From: an uncultured Verrucomicrobiota bacterium
Lineage (GTDB): Bacteria; Verrucomicrobiota; Verrucomicrobiia; Chthoniobacterales; SZAS-18
Length of the DNA: 17,489 nt
Direction: 5' to 3'
Assembly (NCBI GenBank): GCA_937871685.1
Contig: CALMOL010000133.1
Span: forward strand, 1 to 17,489
Shown: in pieces, positions 8,644 to 15,534 of the stretch
How positions within the stretch are numbered: position 1 is the stretch's first letter
Layout: the number at the start of each line of letters is the position of its first letter
Notes under the pieces: generated by a model
The model's database searches: none
What the model saw: only the letters and a program-made list of their open reading frames with translations
What the model was told of the DNA's origin: nothing
Made by a program: the position numbers and the translations under genes

Positions 8644-10164
8644 TTAGTAGCGGTAGTGCTCGGCCTTGAATGGGCCGTTCACGGGCACGCTGAGGTAATC
8701 GGCCTGCTGCTTGGTGAGCTTGGTCAGCTTGGCGCCGAGGCGCTCCAAGTGGAGGCGCGCTACTTCCTCGTCGAGGTGCTTGGGCAGGCGATAAACGTTG
8801 GGCTGGTAGAGCTCGCGGTTCTTCCACAGGTCGAGCTGCGCGAGCACCTGGTTGGCGAAGGACGCCGACATCACGAAGCTCGGGTGGCCGTTGGCGCAGC
8901 CAAGGTTCACGAGGCGGCCCTCGGCCAGCACGTAGATGCAGCGGCCGCTCGGCAGGTCGTAGCGGTCGTATTGCGGCTTGATCGTATCCTTCTTCGCGCC
9001 GGGCAGGGCGTTGAGGCGGTCCATCTCGATCTCATTGTCGAAGTGGCCGATGTTACAAAGGATCGCTTGGTCCTTCATCTTGAGGATGTGCTCCAGGGTG
9101 ACCACGTTGCAGCAGCCGGTGGCGCTCACAAAGATGTCCACTTCCTTGATGACGTCCTCAACGGTCTTCACCTCGAAGCCTTCCATCGCGGCCTGGAGGG
9201 CGTTGATGGGATCGACCTCGGTGACGATCACGCGCGCGCCGAAGCCGCGCAGGGAGTGCGCCGAGCCCTTGCCCACATCGCCGTAGCCAAAGACGAGCGC
9301 GGTCTTGCCCGCGATCATCACGTCGGTGGCGCGCTTGAGGCCGTCGGCGAGCGACTCGCGGCAGCCGTAGAGGTTGTCGAACTTCGACTTCGTGACGGAG
9401 TCGTTCACGTTGATGGCCGGCACGAGGAGCTTGCCCTGCTCGGCGAGCTGGTAGAGGCGATGGACGCCGGTGGTGGTCTCCTCGGAGACGCCCTTCCAGG
9501 ACTCCTTGGCCTTGGTGAAGAAGCCGGGGCGCTCCTGGTGGACGCGCTTGAGGAGGTTCTTGATGACCTGCTCTTCTTCGGAGGCGCTGGGGGAGTTGAC
9601 CCAATCGGAGCCCTGCTCGAGCTCGTAGCCCTTGTGGAGGAAGAGGGTGGCGTCGCCGCCGTCATCGACGATCAGCTCCGGGCCGTTCTGGCCGGGGAAC
9701 GTGAGCGCGTCGAGCGTGCAGTCCCAGTATTCCTCGAGCGTCTCGCCCTTCCACGCGAAGACCGGCGTGCCGGACTTGGCGATGGCGGCGGCGGCGTGGT
9801 CCTGGGTGGAGAAGATGTTGCACGAGGCCCAGCGGACGTTGGCGCCGAGGTCGCGGAGGGTCTCGATCAGCACGGCGGTCTGCACGGTCATGTGGAGGGA
9901 GCCGGTGACCCGCACGCCCTGGAGGGGCTTCTTGGCGGCGTGCTTCTTGCGGATGGCCATCAAGCCGGGCATCTCGTGCTCGGCAATGGTGATGGCCTTG
10001 CGGCCCCACTCGGCGAGGGAAAGGTCGGCGACCTTGAAGTCTTGCTTTGGGGCCTTCGAGGCGCCGTTGGACTTGGCGTGGGTGACGTTGCCGTTCTTGG
10101 CGACGGTCTTCGCGGCGGCCTTGATGAGCTTCGCGCGGGAGGGGGGGAGTTTGACTTTGGGCAT
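8644..10164 (-). CDS. ahcY: S-adenosylhomocysteine hydrolase
   Basis: 506 residues. It splits S-adenosylhomocysteine to adenosine and homocysteine, removing the product that inhibits methyltransferases. The NAD-binding loop GYGDVGKGSA starts at residue 293. Substrate and cofactor landmarks include GSLHMTVQTAVLIETL, NIFSTQDHAAAAIA, VPAINVNDSVTKSKFDN and CNIGHFDNEI, and the protein ends in HYRY as most family members do. It has the roughly 40-residue insertion of bacterial and plant enzymes (about 147-190). Unusually, about 40 lysine/alanine-rich residues precede the normal start of homology at DFKVADLSLAEWGRK. ATG 10164 is the only start consistent with its spacing to metK. It lies 25 bp downstream of metK in the same direction, so the two are almost certainly co-transcribed. 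Confidence 0.97.
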   Translation of the reverse strand: MPKVKLPPSRAKLIKAAAKTVAKNGNVTHAKSNGASKAPKQDFKVADLSLAEWGRKAITIAEHEMPGLMAIRKKHAAKKPLQGVRVTGSLHMTVQTAVLIETLRDLGANVRWASCNIFSTQDHAAAAIAKSGTPVFAWKGETLEEYWDCTLDALTFPGQNGPELIVDDGGDATLFLHKGYELEQGSDWVNSPSASEEEQVIKNLLKRVHQERPGFFTKAKESWKGVSEETTTGVHRLYQLAEQGKLLVPAINVNDSVTKSKFDNLYGCRESLADGLKRATDVMIAGKTALVFGYGDVGKGSAHSLRGFGARVIVTEVDPINALQAAMEGFEVKTVEDVIKEVDIFVSATGCCNVVTLEHILKMKDQAILCNIGHFDNEIEMDRLNALPGAKKDTIKPQYDRYDLPSGRCIYVLAEGRLVNLGCANGHPSFVMSASFANQVLAQLDLWKNRELYQPNVYRLPKHLDEEVARLHLERLGAKLTKLTKQQADYLSVPVNGPFKAEHYRY

Positions 10165-10189
10165 AGGGAGAGGCGTTGGGAAAAAGGAA

Positions 10190-11362
10190 TCAGTGAGCGG
10201 CGGACTTGAGCGCGTCGGCTTTATCGGTGCGCTCCCAAGTAAGGTCGGGGTCGTTCTTGCCGAAGTGGCCGTAGTTGGTGGTCTTGCCGTAGATGGGACG
10301 AAGCAAGTCGAGTTGCTTGATGATGTCGGCGGGCTTGAACGAGAAGACCTCGCACACGGCGTCGATGATCTTGTCCTCGGGCACCGAGTTGGTGCCGAAG
10401 GTCTCGACGTGGACGCTCACGGGCTTCGGGTGCCCAATGGCGTAGGCGAACTGCACCTCGCACTTCTCGGCGAGACCGGCGGCCACCACGTTCTTGGCGA
10501 CGTAGCGGCCCATGTAGGCGGCCGAGCGGTCCACCTTGGACGGATCCTTGCCGGAGAAGGCGCCGCCGCCATGCCGGCCCATGCCGCCGTAGGTGTCCAC
10601 GATGATCTTGCGGCCGGTGAGGCCGGTGTCGCCCTGGGGTCCGCCGATCACGAACTTGCCGGTCGGATTGATGAGGAACTCGGTGTCCTTCGTGAGCATT
10701 TCCTTCGGAAGAACCTTTCGGACGATCTCCTCGACGCAGAAGTCGCGGATCTCGGCGTGCTTCACGTCGGCCGAGTGCTGCGTGGAGATGACGACGTTCG
10801 AGATGGAAACGGGGCGGCCGTTCTCATAGACGACGGAGACCTGGCTCTTCGCGTCCGGGCGGAGCCACGGCACCTTGCCGGACTTGCGCACGGCGGTCAG
10901 CTCGCGGCCAAGGCGGTGGGCGAACATGATCGGCGCCGGCATCAGCTCGGGCGTCTCGTTGCACGCGTAGCCGAACATCAGGCCCTGGTCGCCGGCGCCC
11001 TGCTCGGCCGTGTCCTTGCCCTCGGCCCCTTCCGCGTCCACGCCCTGAGCGATGTCGGCGGACTGCTCGGTGAGGATGTTCGTGATGAAGATCTTGTCCG
11101 CGTGGAAGACGTCGTCGTCGTTCACGTAGCCGATGTCGCGCACGGCCTCGCGGACGATGCGGGCGAAGTCGATCCAGCCGGTCGTCGTGATCTCGCCGCC
11201 GACGATGACGATGTTGGACTTGGCATAGGTCTCGCAAGCCACGCGGGAGTTCTTATCCTGCTTGAGGCAGGCGTCGAGCACGGCGTCGGAGATGGTATCG
11301 CACACCTTGTCGGGATGGCCTTCACCGACGGATTCGGACGAGAAAATGTAGCTGCGAGGCAT
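10190..11362 (-). CDS. metK: S-adenosylmethionine synthetase
   Basis: 390 residues, normal length. It makes S-adenosylmethionine from methionine and ATP. Landmarks are FSSESVGEGHPDKVCDTISD at the N-terminus, the signature GAGDQGLMFGYA at 122-133, NPTGKFVIGGPQGDTGLTGR, and the glycine-rich P-loop-like GGGAFSGKD at 265-273. It is the first gene of a metK-ahcY operon and diverges from the SahR-like regulator gene across 132 bp. The leader of about 80-110 bases showed no recognisable SAM riboswitch, which fits control by a protein repressor instead. No clear Shine-Dalgarno site precedes the ATG. Confidence 0.97.
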   Translation of the reverse strand: MPRSYIFSSESVGEGHPDKVCDTISDAVLDACLKQDKNSRVACETYAKSNIVIVGGEITTTGWIDFARIVREAVRDIGYVNDDDVFHADKIFITNILTEQSADIAQGVDAEGAEGKDTAEQGAGDQGLMFGYACNETPELMPAPIMFAHRLGRELTAVRKSGKVPWLRPDAKSQVSVVYENGRPVSISNVVISTQHSADVKHAEIRDFCVEEIVRKVLPKEMLTKDTEFLINPTGKFVIGGPQGDTGLTGRKIIVDTYGGMGRHGGGAFSGKDPSKVDRSAAYMGRYVAKNVVAAGLAEKCEVQFAYAIGHPKPVSVHVETFGTNSVPEDKIIDAVCEVFSFKPADIIKQLDLLRPIYGKTTNYGHFGKNDPDLTWERTDKADALKSAAH

Positions 11363-11443
11363 TGGAGGAATCGAAACGTGGAAGAGGCGGACGGGTTGAG
11401 AGCGCCGATTAAAGAGGAAAGCTCGACGCTCGCAACCGATTAG

Positions 11444-11472
11444 TCATGAACGTATCATGATATCTGTATATC
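11444..11472. promoter_or_regulatory. Candidate operator between metK and the SahR-like regulator
   Basis: In the 132-bp divergent spacer, an AT-rich stretch holds overlapping dyads. TCATGA repeats at 11444-11449 and 11455-11460 as inverted arms. TATCATGATA (11453-11462) is a perfect 10-bp palindrome. GATAT (11459) and ATATC (11468) form a third dyad around CTGT. The rest of the spacer has no comparable symmetry. ArsR-family repressors bind AT-rich dyads of this size, and the position would let one repressor control both directions. Which dyad is the real site cannot be decided from one sequence. Confidence 0.55.
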
Positions 11473-11494
11473 TTCCTGTGTCACCCCTCTGACG

Positions 11495-12442
11495 ATGTCC
11501 GAAGCCCCGCTCCTCAAAACGCTGCGCCTGCTGGCCGATCCGACGCGTCTGCGCCTCCTTGCGCTCCTCGAACAAGCCGAACTGACCGTGGCCGAGGCGC
11601 AGGAAATCCTCCGCATGGGCCAGAGCCGCATCTCGACGCATCTCGCCCAACTCAAGCGTGCCGGCCTCGTGCGTGATCGGCGCGCCGGCAAAAACATCTT
11701 CTACGGCCCCGCACCGGCCGAGGCGGGTGACGCCGCGCGCTCCCGGCTGCGCGAGATCGTGCGGGCCGTCGCGGCCGAACTGCCGGAAACTCCAGACGAC
11801 ACCGCCGCGCTGGCCGTGGTGCTGCGCAAGCGCGAAGAACGCTCGCGCGAATACTTCAACCGCGTGGCGGGCCGTTTCGCGCGCACGGACACGCCGGGTC
11901 GCTCCTGGCCGGCCTTCTCGCATCTCGCGCTGGCGCTCCTGCCCCCGCTGGTCATCGCCGATCTCGGTGCGGGCGAGGGCACAGTGAGCCAGTTGCTCGC
12001 CCGACGCGCCTCAAAGGTCATCGCGGTGGATCTTTCCGAGAAGATGGTGGAATTCGCGGCCGAGTCCGCGCGGCAGAATGGCTTCGCCAACCTGGAATTC
12101 CGCCTCGGCGACATGCAGAACCCGCCGCTAGAGCCCGAGAGCGTGGATGTGGCGGTCTTCTCGCAGGCGCTGCATCACGCCGCGAATCCCGGCGGTGCCC
12201 TGGCCGCCGCGCACCGAATCCTGCGGCCGGGCGGGCGGATCGTGGTGCTGGATCTCCTCGCGCACCAGTTCGAGCAGGCGCGCGAACTGTGGGCCGACCT
12301 GTGGCTGGGCTTTTCCGAGGTGGAACTGCTCCAGATGCTTGAGGCGGCCGGGTTCACCCAGACGCATGTCACCGTGGTGGCGCGGGAAGAAGTCGGCGGC
12401 CACTCGTTTCAAACTGTCCTGGCCGGCGGGGCGAAGCGATGA
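11495..12442 (+). CDS. sahR: ArsR-type HTH regulator fused to a SAM-methyltransferase-like domain (SahR-like)
   Basis: 315 residues. Residues 1 to about 85 are an ArsR winged helix: LLADPTRLRLLALLEQAELT, the recognition helix SRISTHLAQLKRAGLV, and the wing RRAGKNIFYG. None of the usual metal-binding cysteines (CxC) is present. From about residue 115 a class I methyltransferase fold follows: motif I VIADLGAGEGTVSQLLAR, acidic motif II VIAVDLSEKM, and SVDVAVFSQALHH with RILRPGGRIVVLDL. This is the domain order of SahR, a repressor described in Proteobacteria that senses S-adenosylhomocysteine with a methylase-like domain and controls ahcY, metK and metE/H/F. The divergent position next to metK-ahcY supports the same role here. 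A true methyltransferase with an HTH is the alternative. A hairpin follows the stop. Confidence 0.83.
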   Translation: MSEAPLLKTLRLLADPTRLRLLALLEQAELTVAEAQEILRMGQSRISTHLAQLKRAGLVRDRRAGKNIFYGPAPAEAGDAARSRLREIVRAVAAELPETPDDTAALAVVLRKREERSREYFNRVAGRFARTDTPGRSWPAFSHLALALLPPLVIADLGAGEGTVSQLLARRASKVIAVDLSEKMVEFAAESARQNGFANLEFRLGDMQNPPLEPESVDVAVFSQALHHAANPGGALAAAHRILRPGGRIVVLDLLAHQFEQARELWADLWLGFSEVELLQMLEAAGFTQTHVTVVAREEVGGHSFQTVLAGGAKR

Positions 12443-12476
12443 AAGGGCCGCCAAGGGATTCCCCCGAAAAGAAACG

Positions 12477-12511
12477 CGCGGCGGCCTCCCCCTCCCGGAG
12501 AGACCGCCGCG
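12477..12511 (+). terminator. GC-rich hairpin between the convergent sahR-like and sigma-factor genes
   Basis: CGCGGCGG (12477-12484) pairs perfectly with CCGCCGCG (12504-12511) around a 19-base loop that can pair partly (CTCC with GGAG). It lies 34 bp after the regulator stop and 48 bp beyond the stop of the sigma-factor gene on the other strand. No T-run follows, so termination is plausible but not textbook. Confidence 0.5.
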
Positions 12512-12559
12512 TCGTTGAGCCCGGCCGCCGCGAATCTGGCGGCTGGGAAAATGGTTTGC

Positions 12560-13246
12560 TCAGGCGGCGGCGACGAAGTTCGCCGCGGGGGCGTTGCTGC
12601 CGTCGATCCACTCGCGGGCACCGCCCAGGGCGCGAAGCGCGGAGCGCATCTTGGCCACCGCGAGCTCAAGGCGGGTCTTGATCGTGCCGAGCGGCGTCTT
12701 GGTGCGCGCGGCGATCTCCCGCTGCGAGAGGCCGCCGTAGTAGGCGAGGTCGAGCACTTTGCGCTGGGCCTCGGGCAAGTTGGCCATCAGGCGGCGCAGC
12801 ATCTCGGCCGTGTCGGACTGCGAAGGATCGGGCTGCACCACGGGGGCCGCACCGCACTTGGAAGCACGCTCGCCCTCAAGGCGGCAGCGGTCCAGGGCAC
12901 GATGGTAGGCCTGGAGACGGCGCGCCCGATCGATGGCCCGCCGACGCGAGAGAGTAATAAGCCAGCCGAGAACCTTGCCCTTCTCGTTGCGGTAGTGGCC
13001 GGCCTGCCGCCAGACCTGTAGGAAGATCTCCTGCATCACATCGTCCACCTCATGCGGCTGGTTGATGACGCGCGCCACCACGGCGCGGAGGAGGGCAACA
13101 TGCCGGCGGTGCAGTTCGCCAAGCGCGGGTTCCTGGCCGCGCTCGATCTCCTGCATCAGTTCCTCATCGGAAAGTTGCGTGTAATCGGTGACGAGGCTGG
13201 CGACGGGATACTGTCCAAGCTGCTGGGGATCGATGGAGTGAAGCAT
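12560..13246 (-). CDS. RNA polymerase sigma factor, ECF (sigma-70 family)
   Basis: 228 residues from ATG 13246; a GTG 28 codons upstream is open but its extension is not sigma-like. Region 2 spans about 40-110: LGELHRRHVALLRAVVARVI, then DDVMQEIFLQVWRQAG and GWLITLSRRRAIDRAR, which contact the core enzyme and the -10 element. Region 4 spans about 150-205: LPEAQRKVLDLAYYGGLSQR, then EIAARTKTPLGTIKTRL, the helix-turn-helix that reads the -35 element. The linker is long and polar. The last 15 residues are alanine-rich without a recognisable domain. No anti-sigma gene with a transmembrane segment is adjacent. The neighbour on the divergent side is a small kinase-like protein, which may be the partner. 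A candidate ECF-type promoter lies just upstream. Confidence 0.92.
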   Translation of the reverse strand: MLHSIDPQQLGQYPVASLVTDYTQLSDEELMQEIERGQEPALGELHRRHVALLRAVVARVINQPHEVDDVMQEIFLQVWRQAGHYRNEKGKVLGWLITLSRRRAIDRARRLQAYHRALDRCRLEGERASKCGAAPVVQPDPSQSDTAEMLRRLMANLPEAQRKVLDLAYYGGLSQREIAARTKTPLGTIKTRLELAVAKMRSALRALGGAREWIDGSNAPAANFVAAA

Positions 13247-13269
13247 GGTGAAAATCGGGCAGGTGGTGG

Positions 13270-13295
13270 TGACTGCCCGTCCCCTAATGCGTTCC
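13270..13295 (-). promoter_or_regulatory. Candidate ECF-type promoter of the sigma-factor gene
   Basis: On the minus strand GGAAC (13295-13291) is followed after 17 bases by GTCA (13273-13270), 23 bp before the ATG at 13246. Many ECF sigma factors recognise a GGAAC-like -35 with a GTC-containing -10 at 16-17 bp and autoregulate. A single short match like this could be chance. Confidence 0.3.
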
Positions 13296-13352
13296 GCGTG
13301 CCAACTGAACCGCTTCTGGGAGTAACTCACTGTTCAGGCAGGCATAGTGCGT

Positions 13353-13376
13353 TTGTTGAACACAAGTGTTCAACAA
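13353..13376. promoter_or_regulatory. 24-bp perfect dyad in the sigma-factor/kinase divergent spacer
   Basis: TTGTTGAACAC (13353-13363) and GTGTTCAACAA (13366-13376) are perfect inverse complements separated by AA. The stretch is strikingly AT-richer than its surroundings. It sits 107 bp upstream of the sigma ATG and 115 bp upstream of the kinase-like ATG. Size and symmetry suit a homodimeric repressor site; the protein that binds it is unknown. Confidence 0.55.
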
Positions 13377-13490
13377 CATGACTTTATGACATGGACCCAT
13401 CGGCCTCACACACGTCCAGTCCCGACCGGGGGATGAGCTTCCGACGATGTGCAGAGCGACCTCCTCCAGCCTGCTGCCCGCCGCTCCCTC

Positions 13491-14183
13491 ATGGACCCTT
13501 CCCTCGTGTCCGTTCCCTGGACCAAGATCGCGGCCTTTGCCCGCCAGCACGTCCACGACCTGCGCAACGTCGTGAACAGCCTTGAACTGGAAAGCTCCCT
13601 GCTGGCGGATTCCCTGCCGCCCGAGGCCACCGAGGACGCGAGCGAGAGCGTCCGGATGATCCGCGCGCAGATCACGCGCTTGGAAGAGCAACTGCGGACC
13701 ATCGCGGGGAAATTCGTTCTGGAGCCCAAGCCGCAGCCCATGTCCGTCGCCGGGGACGAGCTCCTCGTTTGCTGGCGGGAGCAGAGCGTCAAGATCAAGC
13801 CGGCTCCCGCGGTGGAGTGGGGTGACCCGGCGGACGGCGCGGGCACGACGCTCTCCCTCGACCTGAACGAGGTGCTGGTCGCGCTGCGCGAGCTGTTGGA
13901 GAACGCCGTCGCCTTCGGCACCTCCGGCCCGTGCCGCGCGAGCGTGTCCCAGCGCGACGGCCAGCTCATCCTCGAACTACGTGAACCGAAGCCCGCCCCG
14001 GTGGACCCCGCGGGCTGGGGCCTGGAGCCCTTCTCCTCCTCGCGCCGCCAACGCCACGGCCTCGGCCTGTGGCAGGCCAAGCGCGCGATCGCGGCCAACG
14101 GTGGAACCATGGCGCAGTCCTGGGACGCCGCGCCAGGCGAGCTGGTCACGCTCGTTTCCTTCCCCACCACTGCAGCGGCCTGA
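13491..14183 (+). CDS. Small sensorless histidine-kinase-like ATPase
   Basis: 230 residues from ATG 13491; a GTG at 13449 would add 14 residues. There is no sensor, transmembrane or PAS segment. Residues 15-75 look like a dimerisation helix pair with an H-box (HVHDLRNVVNS, His22 the presumed phosphorylation site) and a second helix, MIRAQITRLEEQLRTIAG. The ATP-binding domain has an N-box (ALRELLENAV, Asn138) and a G2 box (HGLGLWQAKRAIAANGGTM, from His189). The G1 box is eroded: instead of DxGxG there is LREPKPAPVDPAGWGLEPF, lacking the adenine-binding Asp in its usual place. The protein may therefore be a weak kinase, a phosphotransfer or an anti-sigma-like regulator. It diverges from the ECF sigma gene; no response regulator is in the window. 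Confidence 0.72.
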   Translation: MDPSLVSVPWTKIAAFARQHVHDLRNVVNSLELESSLLADSLPPEATEDASESVRMIRAQITRLEEQLRTIAGKFVLEPKPQPMSVAGDELLVCWREQSVKIKPAPAVEWGDPADGAGTTLSLDLNEVLVALRELLENAVAFGTSGPCRASVSQRDGQLILELREPKPAPVDPAGWGLEPFSSSRRQRHGLGLWQAKRAIAANGGTMAQSWDAAPGELVTLVSFPTTAAA

Positions 14184-14241
14184 CCGCATCCAGGGGCGAG
14201 CCTTGACGGAGCCGGCGCGGCTCGCGTTGGTAAGCGCCGCC

Positions 14242-14514
14242 ATGCCCGCCATCCGCATCCCCACGCCGCTGCGCAAGCTCACCGACGGCCTCGAGGTCAT
14301 TCAAGCCGAGGGCGCCACCGTCGGCGAGGCGCTGGCCGCGCTGGAGCAAGCCCACCCCGGCGTGCGCGAGCGCCTGCGCGACGAGGCCGGCCAGGTGCGC
14401 CGCTTCGTGAACGTGTTCCTCAACGACGAGGACATCCGCTTCCTCGACGGCGAGGCCACGCCCATCCGCGCGCAGGACGAGCTGAGCATCGTCCCCGCCA
14501 TCGCGGGAGGGTGA
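14242..14514 (+). CDS. Ubiquitin-like sulfur carrier protein (MoaD/ThiS family, CysO-like)
   Basis: 90 residues ending in the diglycine AIAGG, whose last glycine carries sulfur as a thiocarboxylate. RRFVNVFLNDEDIRFLDG and IVPAIAGG resemble the mycobacterial CysO carrier of cysteine synthesis more closely than MoaD or ThiS, which are usually shorter. CysO is activated by a MoeB-like E1 enzyme, used by CysM-type cysteine synthase, and cleaved by the Mec+ protease; none of these is in the window, so the partner is unknown. Molybdopterin or thiamine synthesis remains possible. ATG 14242 gives the normal beta-grasp start (MPAIRIPTPL). It lies 58 bp after the kinase-like gene in the same direction. 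Confidence 0.85.
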   Translation: MPAIRIPTPLRKLTDGLEVIQAEGATVGEALAALEQAHPGVRERLRDEAGQVRRFVNVFLNDEDIRFLDGEATPIRAQDELSIVPAIAGG

Positions 14515-14535
14515 GTTGAGCCGAGAAGATGGAGA

Positions 14536-14617
14536 ATGGAAGATGGCAGGGACCGTCTTCTCCCGGCGGGAAAGCTTTCAAGGTGAGAGGGACTTCCTGC
14601 CATCTGCCATCTTCCAT
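14536..14617. repeat. Inverted-repeat element between the sulfur-carrier and methyltransferase genes (ATGGAAGATGG word)
   Basis: ATGGAAGATGGCAG (14536-14549) recurs as its exact complement at 14604-14617. Imperfect pairing extends into GGGAC and related words on the inner side. The core holds the 10-bp palindrome GAAAGCTTTC. The element occupies most of the 113-bp gap and its right arm ends 10 bp before the next ATG. The related 14-bp word occurs once alone at 5431-5444. Confidence 0.75.
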
Positions 14618-14627
14618 CCTTTCGGTC

Positions 14628-15314
14628 ATGTCCTCTTCCTTCTCCGCCGAAGCCCAGGCCCAGCGCCGGGCCGAACTCACGCGCGGCGTGAGCCAGCGGC
14701 CCATCTACGAGGCCATCGCGCGGGAGTTGCGTGCCGCCGGCTGGTCCGAAACCCAGCGCGCCGGCCGCGTGGCCGACATCGGCTGCGGGCGCGGCGAGCT
14801 GTGGGAATGCCTCGCGCCTCTCGCCTCGGAATACGTCGGCGTGGACCTCGTGCGCCACGAGGGCTTCCCGGCTGCGCTGCCGTGGCGCGCGCATGACCTC
14901 CAACTCCCCGGCCTGCCGCTGGACGACGCCTCCTGCGACCTCGCCGTGGCCTGCGAGGTGATTCCCTGCCTGGAAAATCCCTGGCTTCTTTTTCGCGAAA
15001 TGGTGCGCATCACCCGCCCCGGCGGCGCCGTCGTGGTGACCACGAACAACTGCGAGAGCTGGGTCAGCCTCCTCCTCCTCGCCCTGCGCGGCCGATACCG
15101 CGCGTATGGCGACGACACCGCCGCCTTCATGATCACGCCCAGCCTCACGCGTGACCTCCTGCGCATGGCCGCCGCTGCCGGCCTGCGCGAGGCGCGGATC
15201 TTCCACGTCGGCCCCGGCCGCGTGCCCGGCACCGACCGCGCCTTCCCCGCCTGGCTCGCGCGCCTCTCCCCACGCCGCTTCGCCGACAACTTCGGCGTCC
15301 TCGCGCGGCGCTGA
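14628..15314 (+). CDS. Class I SAM-dependent methyltransferase (Methyltransferase_11-like)
   Basis: 228 residues from ATG 14628; the frame is open 33 codons further upstream, but that region is repeat DNA. Motif I is RVADIGCGRGELWECL (Asp50-Gly56), motif II is EYVGVDLV, then DDASCDLAVACEVIPCLENP and the post-motif RITRPGGAVVVTTNN. The C-terminal part (TPSLTRDLLRMAAAAGLREA) is typical of small-molecule or glycan methyltransferases. The substrate is not predictable. It follows the sulfur-carrier gene in the same direction and ends before a strong stem-loop with a T-run. Demand for SAM links it only loosely to the metK-ahcY operon. Confidence 0.85.
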   Translation: MSSSFSAEAQAQRRAELTRGVSQRPIYEAIARELRAAGWSETQRAGRVADIGCGRGELWECLAPLASEYVGVDLVRHEGFPAALPWRAHDLQLPGLPLDDASCDLAVACEVIPCLENPWLLFREMVRITRPGGAVVVTTNNCESWVSLLLLALRGRYRAYGDDTAAFMITPSLTRDLLRMAAAAGLREARIFHVGPGRVPGTDRAFPAWLARLSPRRFADNFGVLARR

Positions 15315-15350
15315 AGCCGCTCCGAACCATCGAAGGCGCATGTGTTGTAG

Positions 15351-15394
15351 AGGCGGCTCTGTCCGCGAAGCGGACATGCCGCCTGTGGCTTTTT
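15351..15394 (+). terminator. Nested stem-loop with T-run downstream of the methyltransferase gene
   Basis: AGGCGGC (15351-15357) pairs with GCCGCCT (15378-15384). Inside, TGTCCGC (15360-15366) pairs with GCGGACA (15370-15376) around a GAA loop. Five T residues follow at 15390-15394. It is a good intrinsic terminator candidate 36 bp after the stop. The long, two-stage stem is also the shape of the window's intergenic repeats, so it may be a repeat used as a terminator. Confidence 0.65.
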
Positions 15395-15397
15395 CCC

Positions 15398-15434
15398 GGG
15401 TGGCCGCTGCCAAATGGGCCTTCAACGGCCACCC
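15398..15434. other. Second hairpin in the 220-bp gap before the TPR gene
   Basis: GGGTGGCCG (15398-15406) and CGGCCACCC (15426-15434) form a perfect 9-bp stem with a 19-base loop, directly after the T-run terminator candidate. It faces the end of the convergent TPR gene (stop at 15535). Further on, CGGCCGG occurs at 15481 and 15502 as the start of two imperfect 21-bp direct repeats. No gene is seen in this gap. Confidence 0.5.
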
Positions 15435-15534
15435 AGGAAGAAGATCAGAGGCGGCACGTCCGCATTCGCAGCGGCCCGCGCGGCCGGTAAGTTGGGGTAA
15501 ACGGCCGGCAAGTTTTGGCGTGACGGGTTTTGGG

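Noticed and set aside
8569..11443. Long plus-strand ORFs (546 and 603 codons) over ahcY and metK
   Set aside because: They are antisense shadows of unmistakable conserved genes, a common effect of high GC.
11363..11494. SAM or SAH riboswitch in the metK leader
   Set aside because: No multi-helix junction or known conserved core could be drawn; the symmetry present is DNA-dyad-like and short.
13353..13376. LexA (SOS) box
   Set aside because: The half-sites are GAACA-N4-TGTTC, opposite in order to the TGTTC-N4-GAACA type reported for Verrucomicrobia and with different spacing from the Gram-positive GAAC-N4-GTTC box; neighbouring genes are not DNA-repair genes.
14203..14231. Sigma-70 promoter before the sulfur-carrier gene (TTGACG with 17-bp spacing)
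   Set aside because: The corresponding -10 (GTTGGT) is poor, and the short gap after the kinase-like gene allows read-through.
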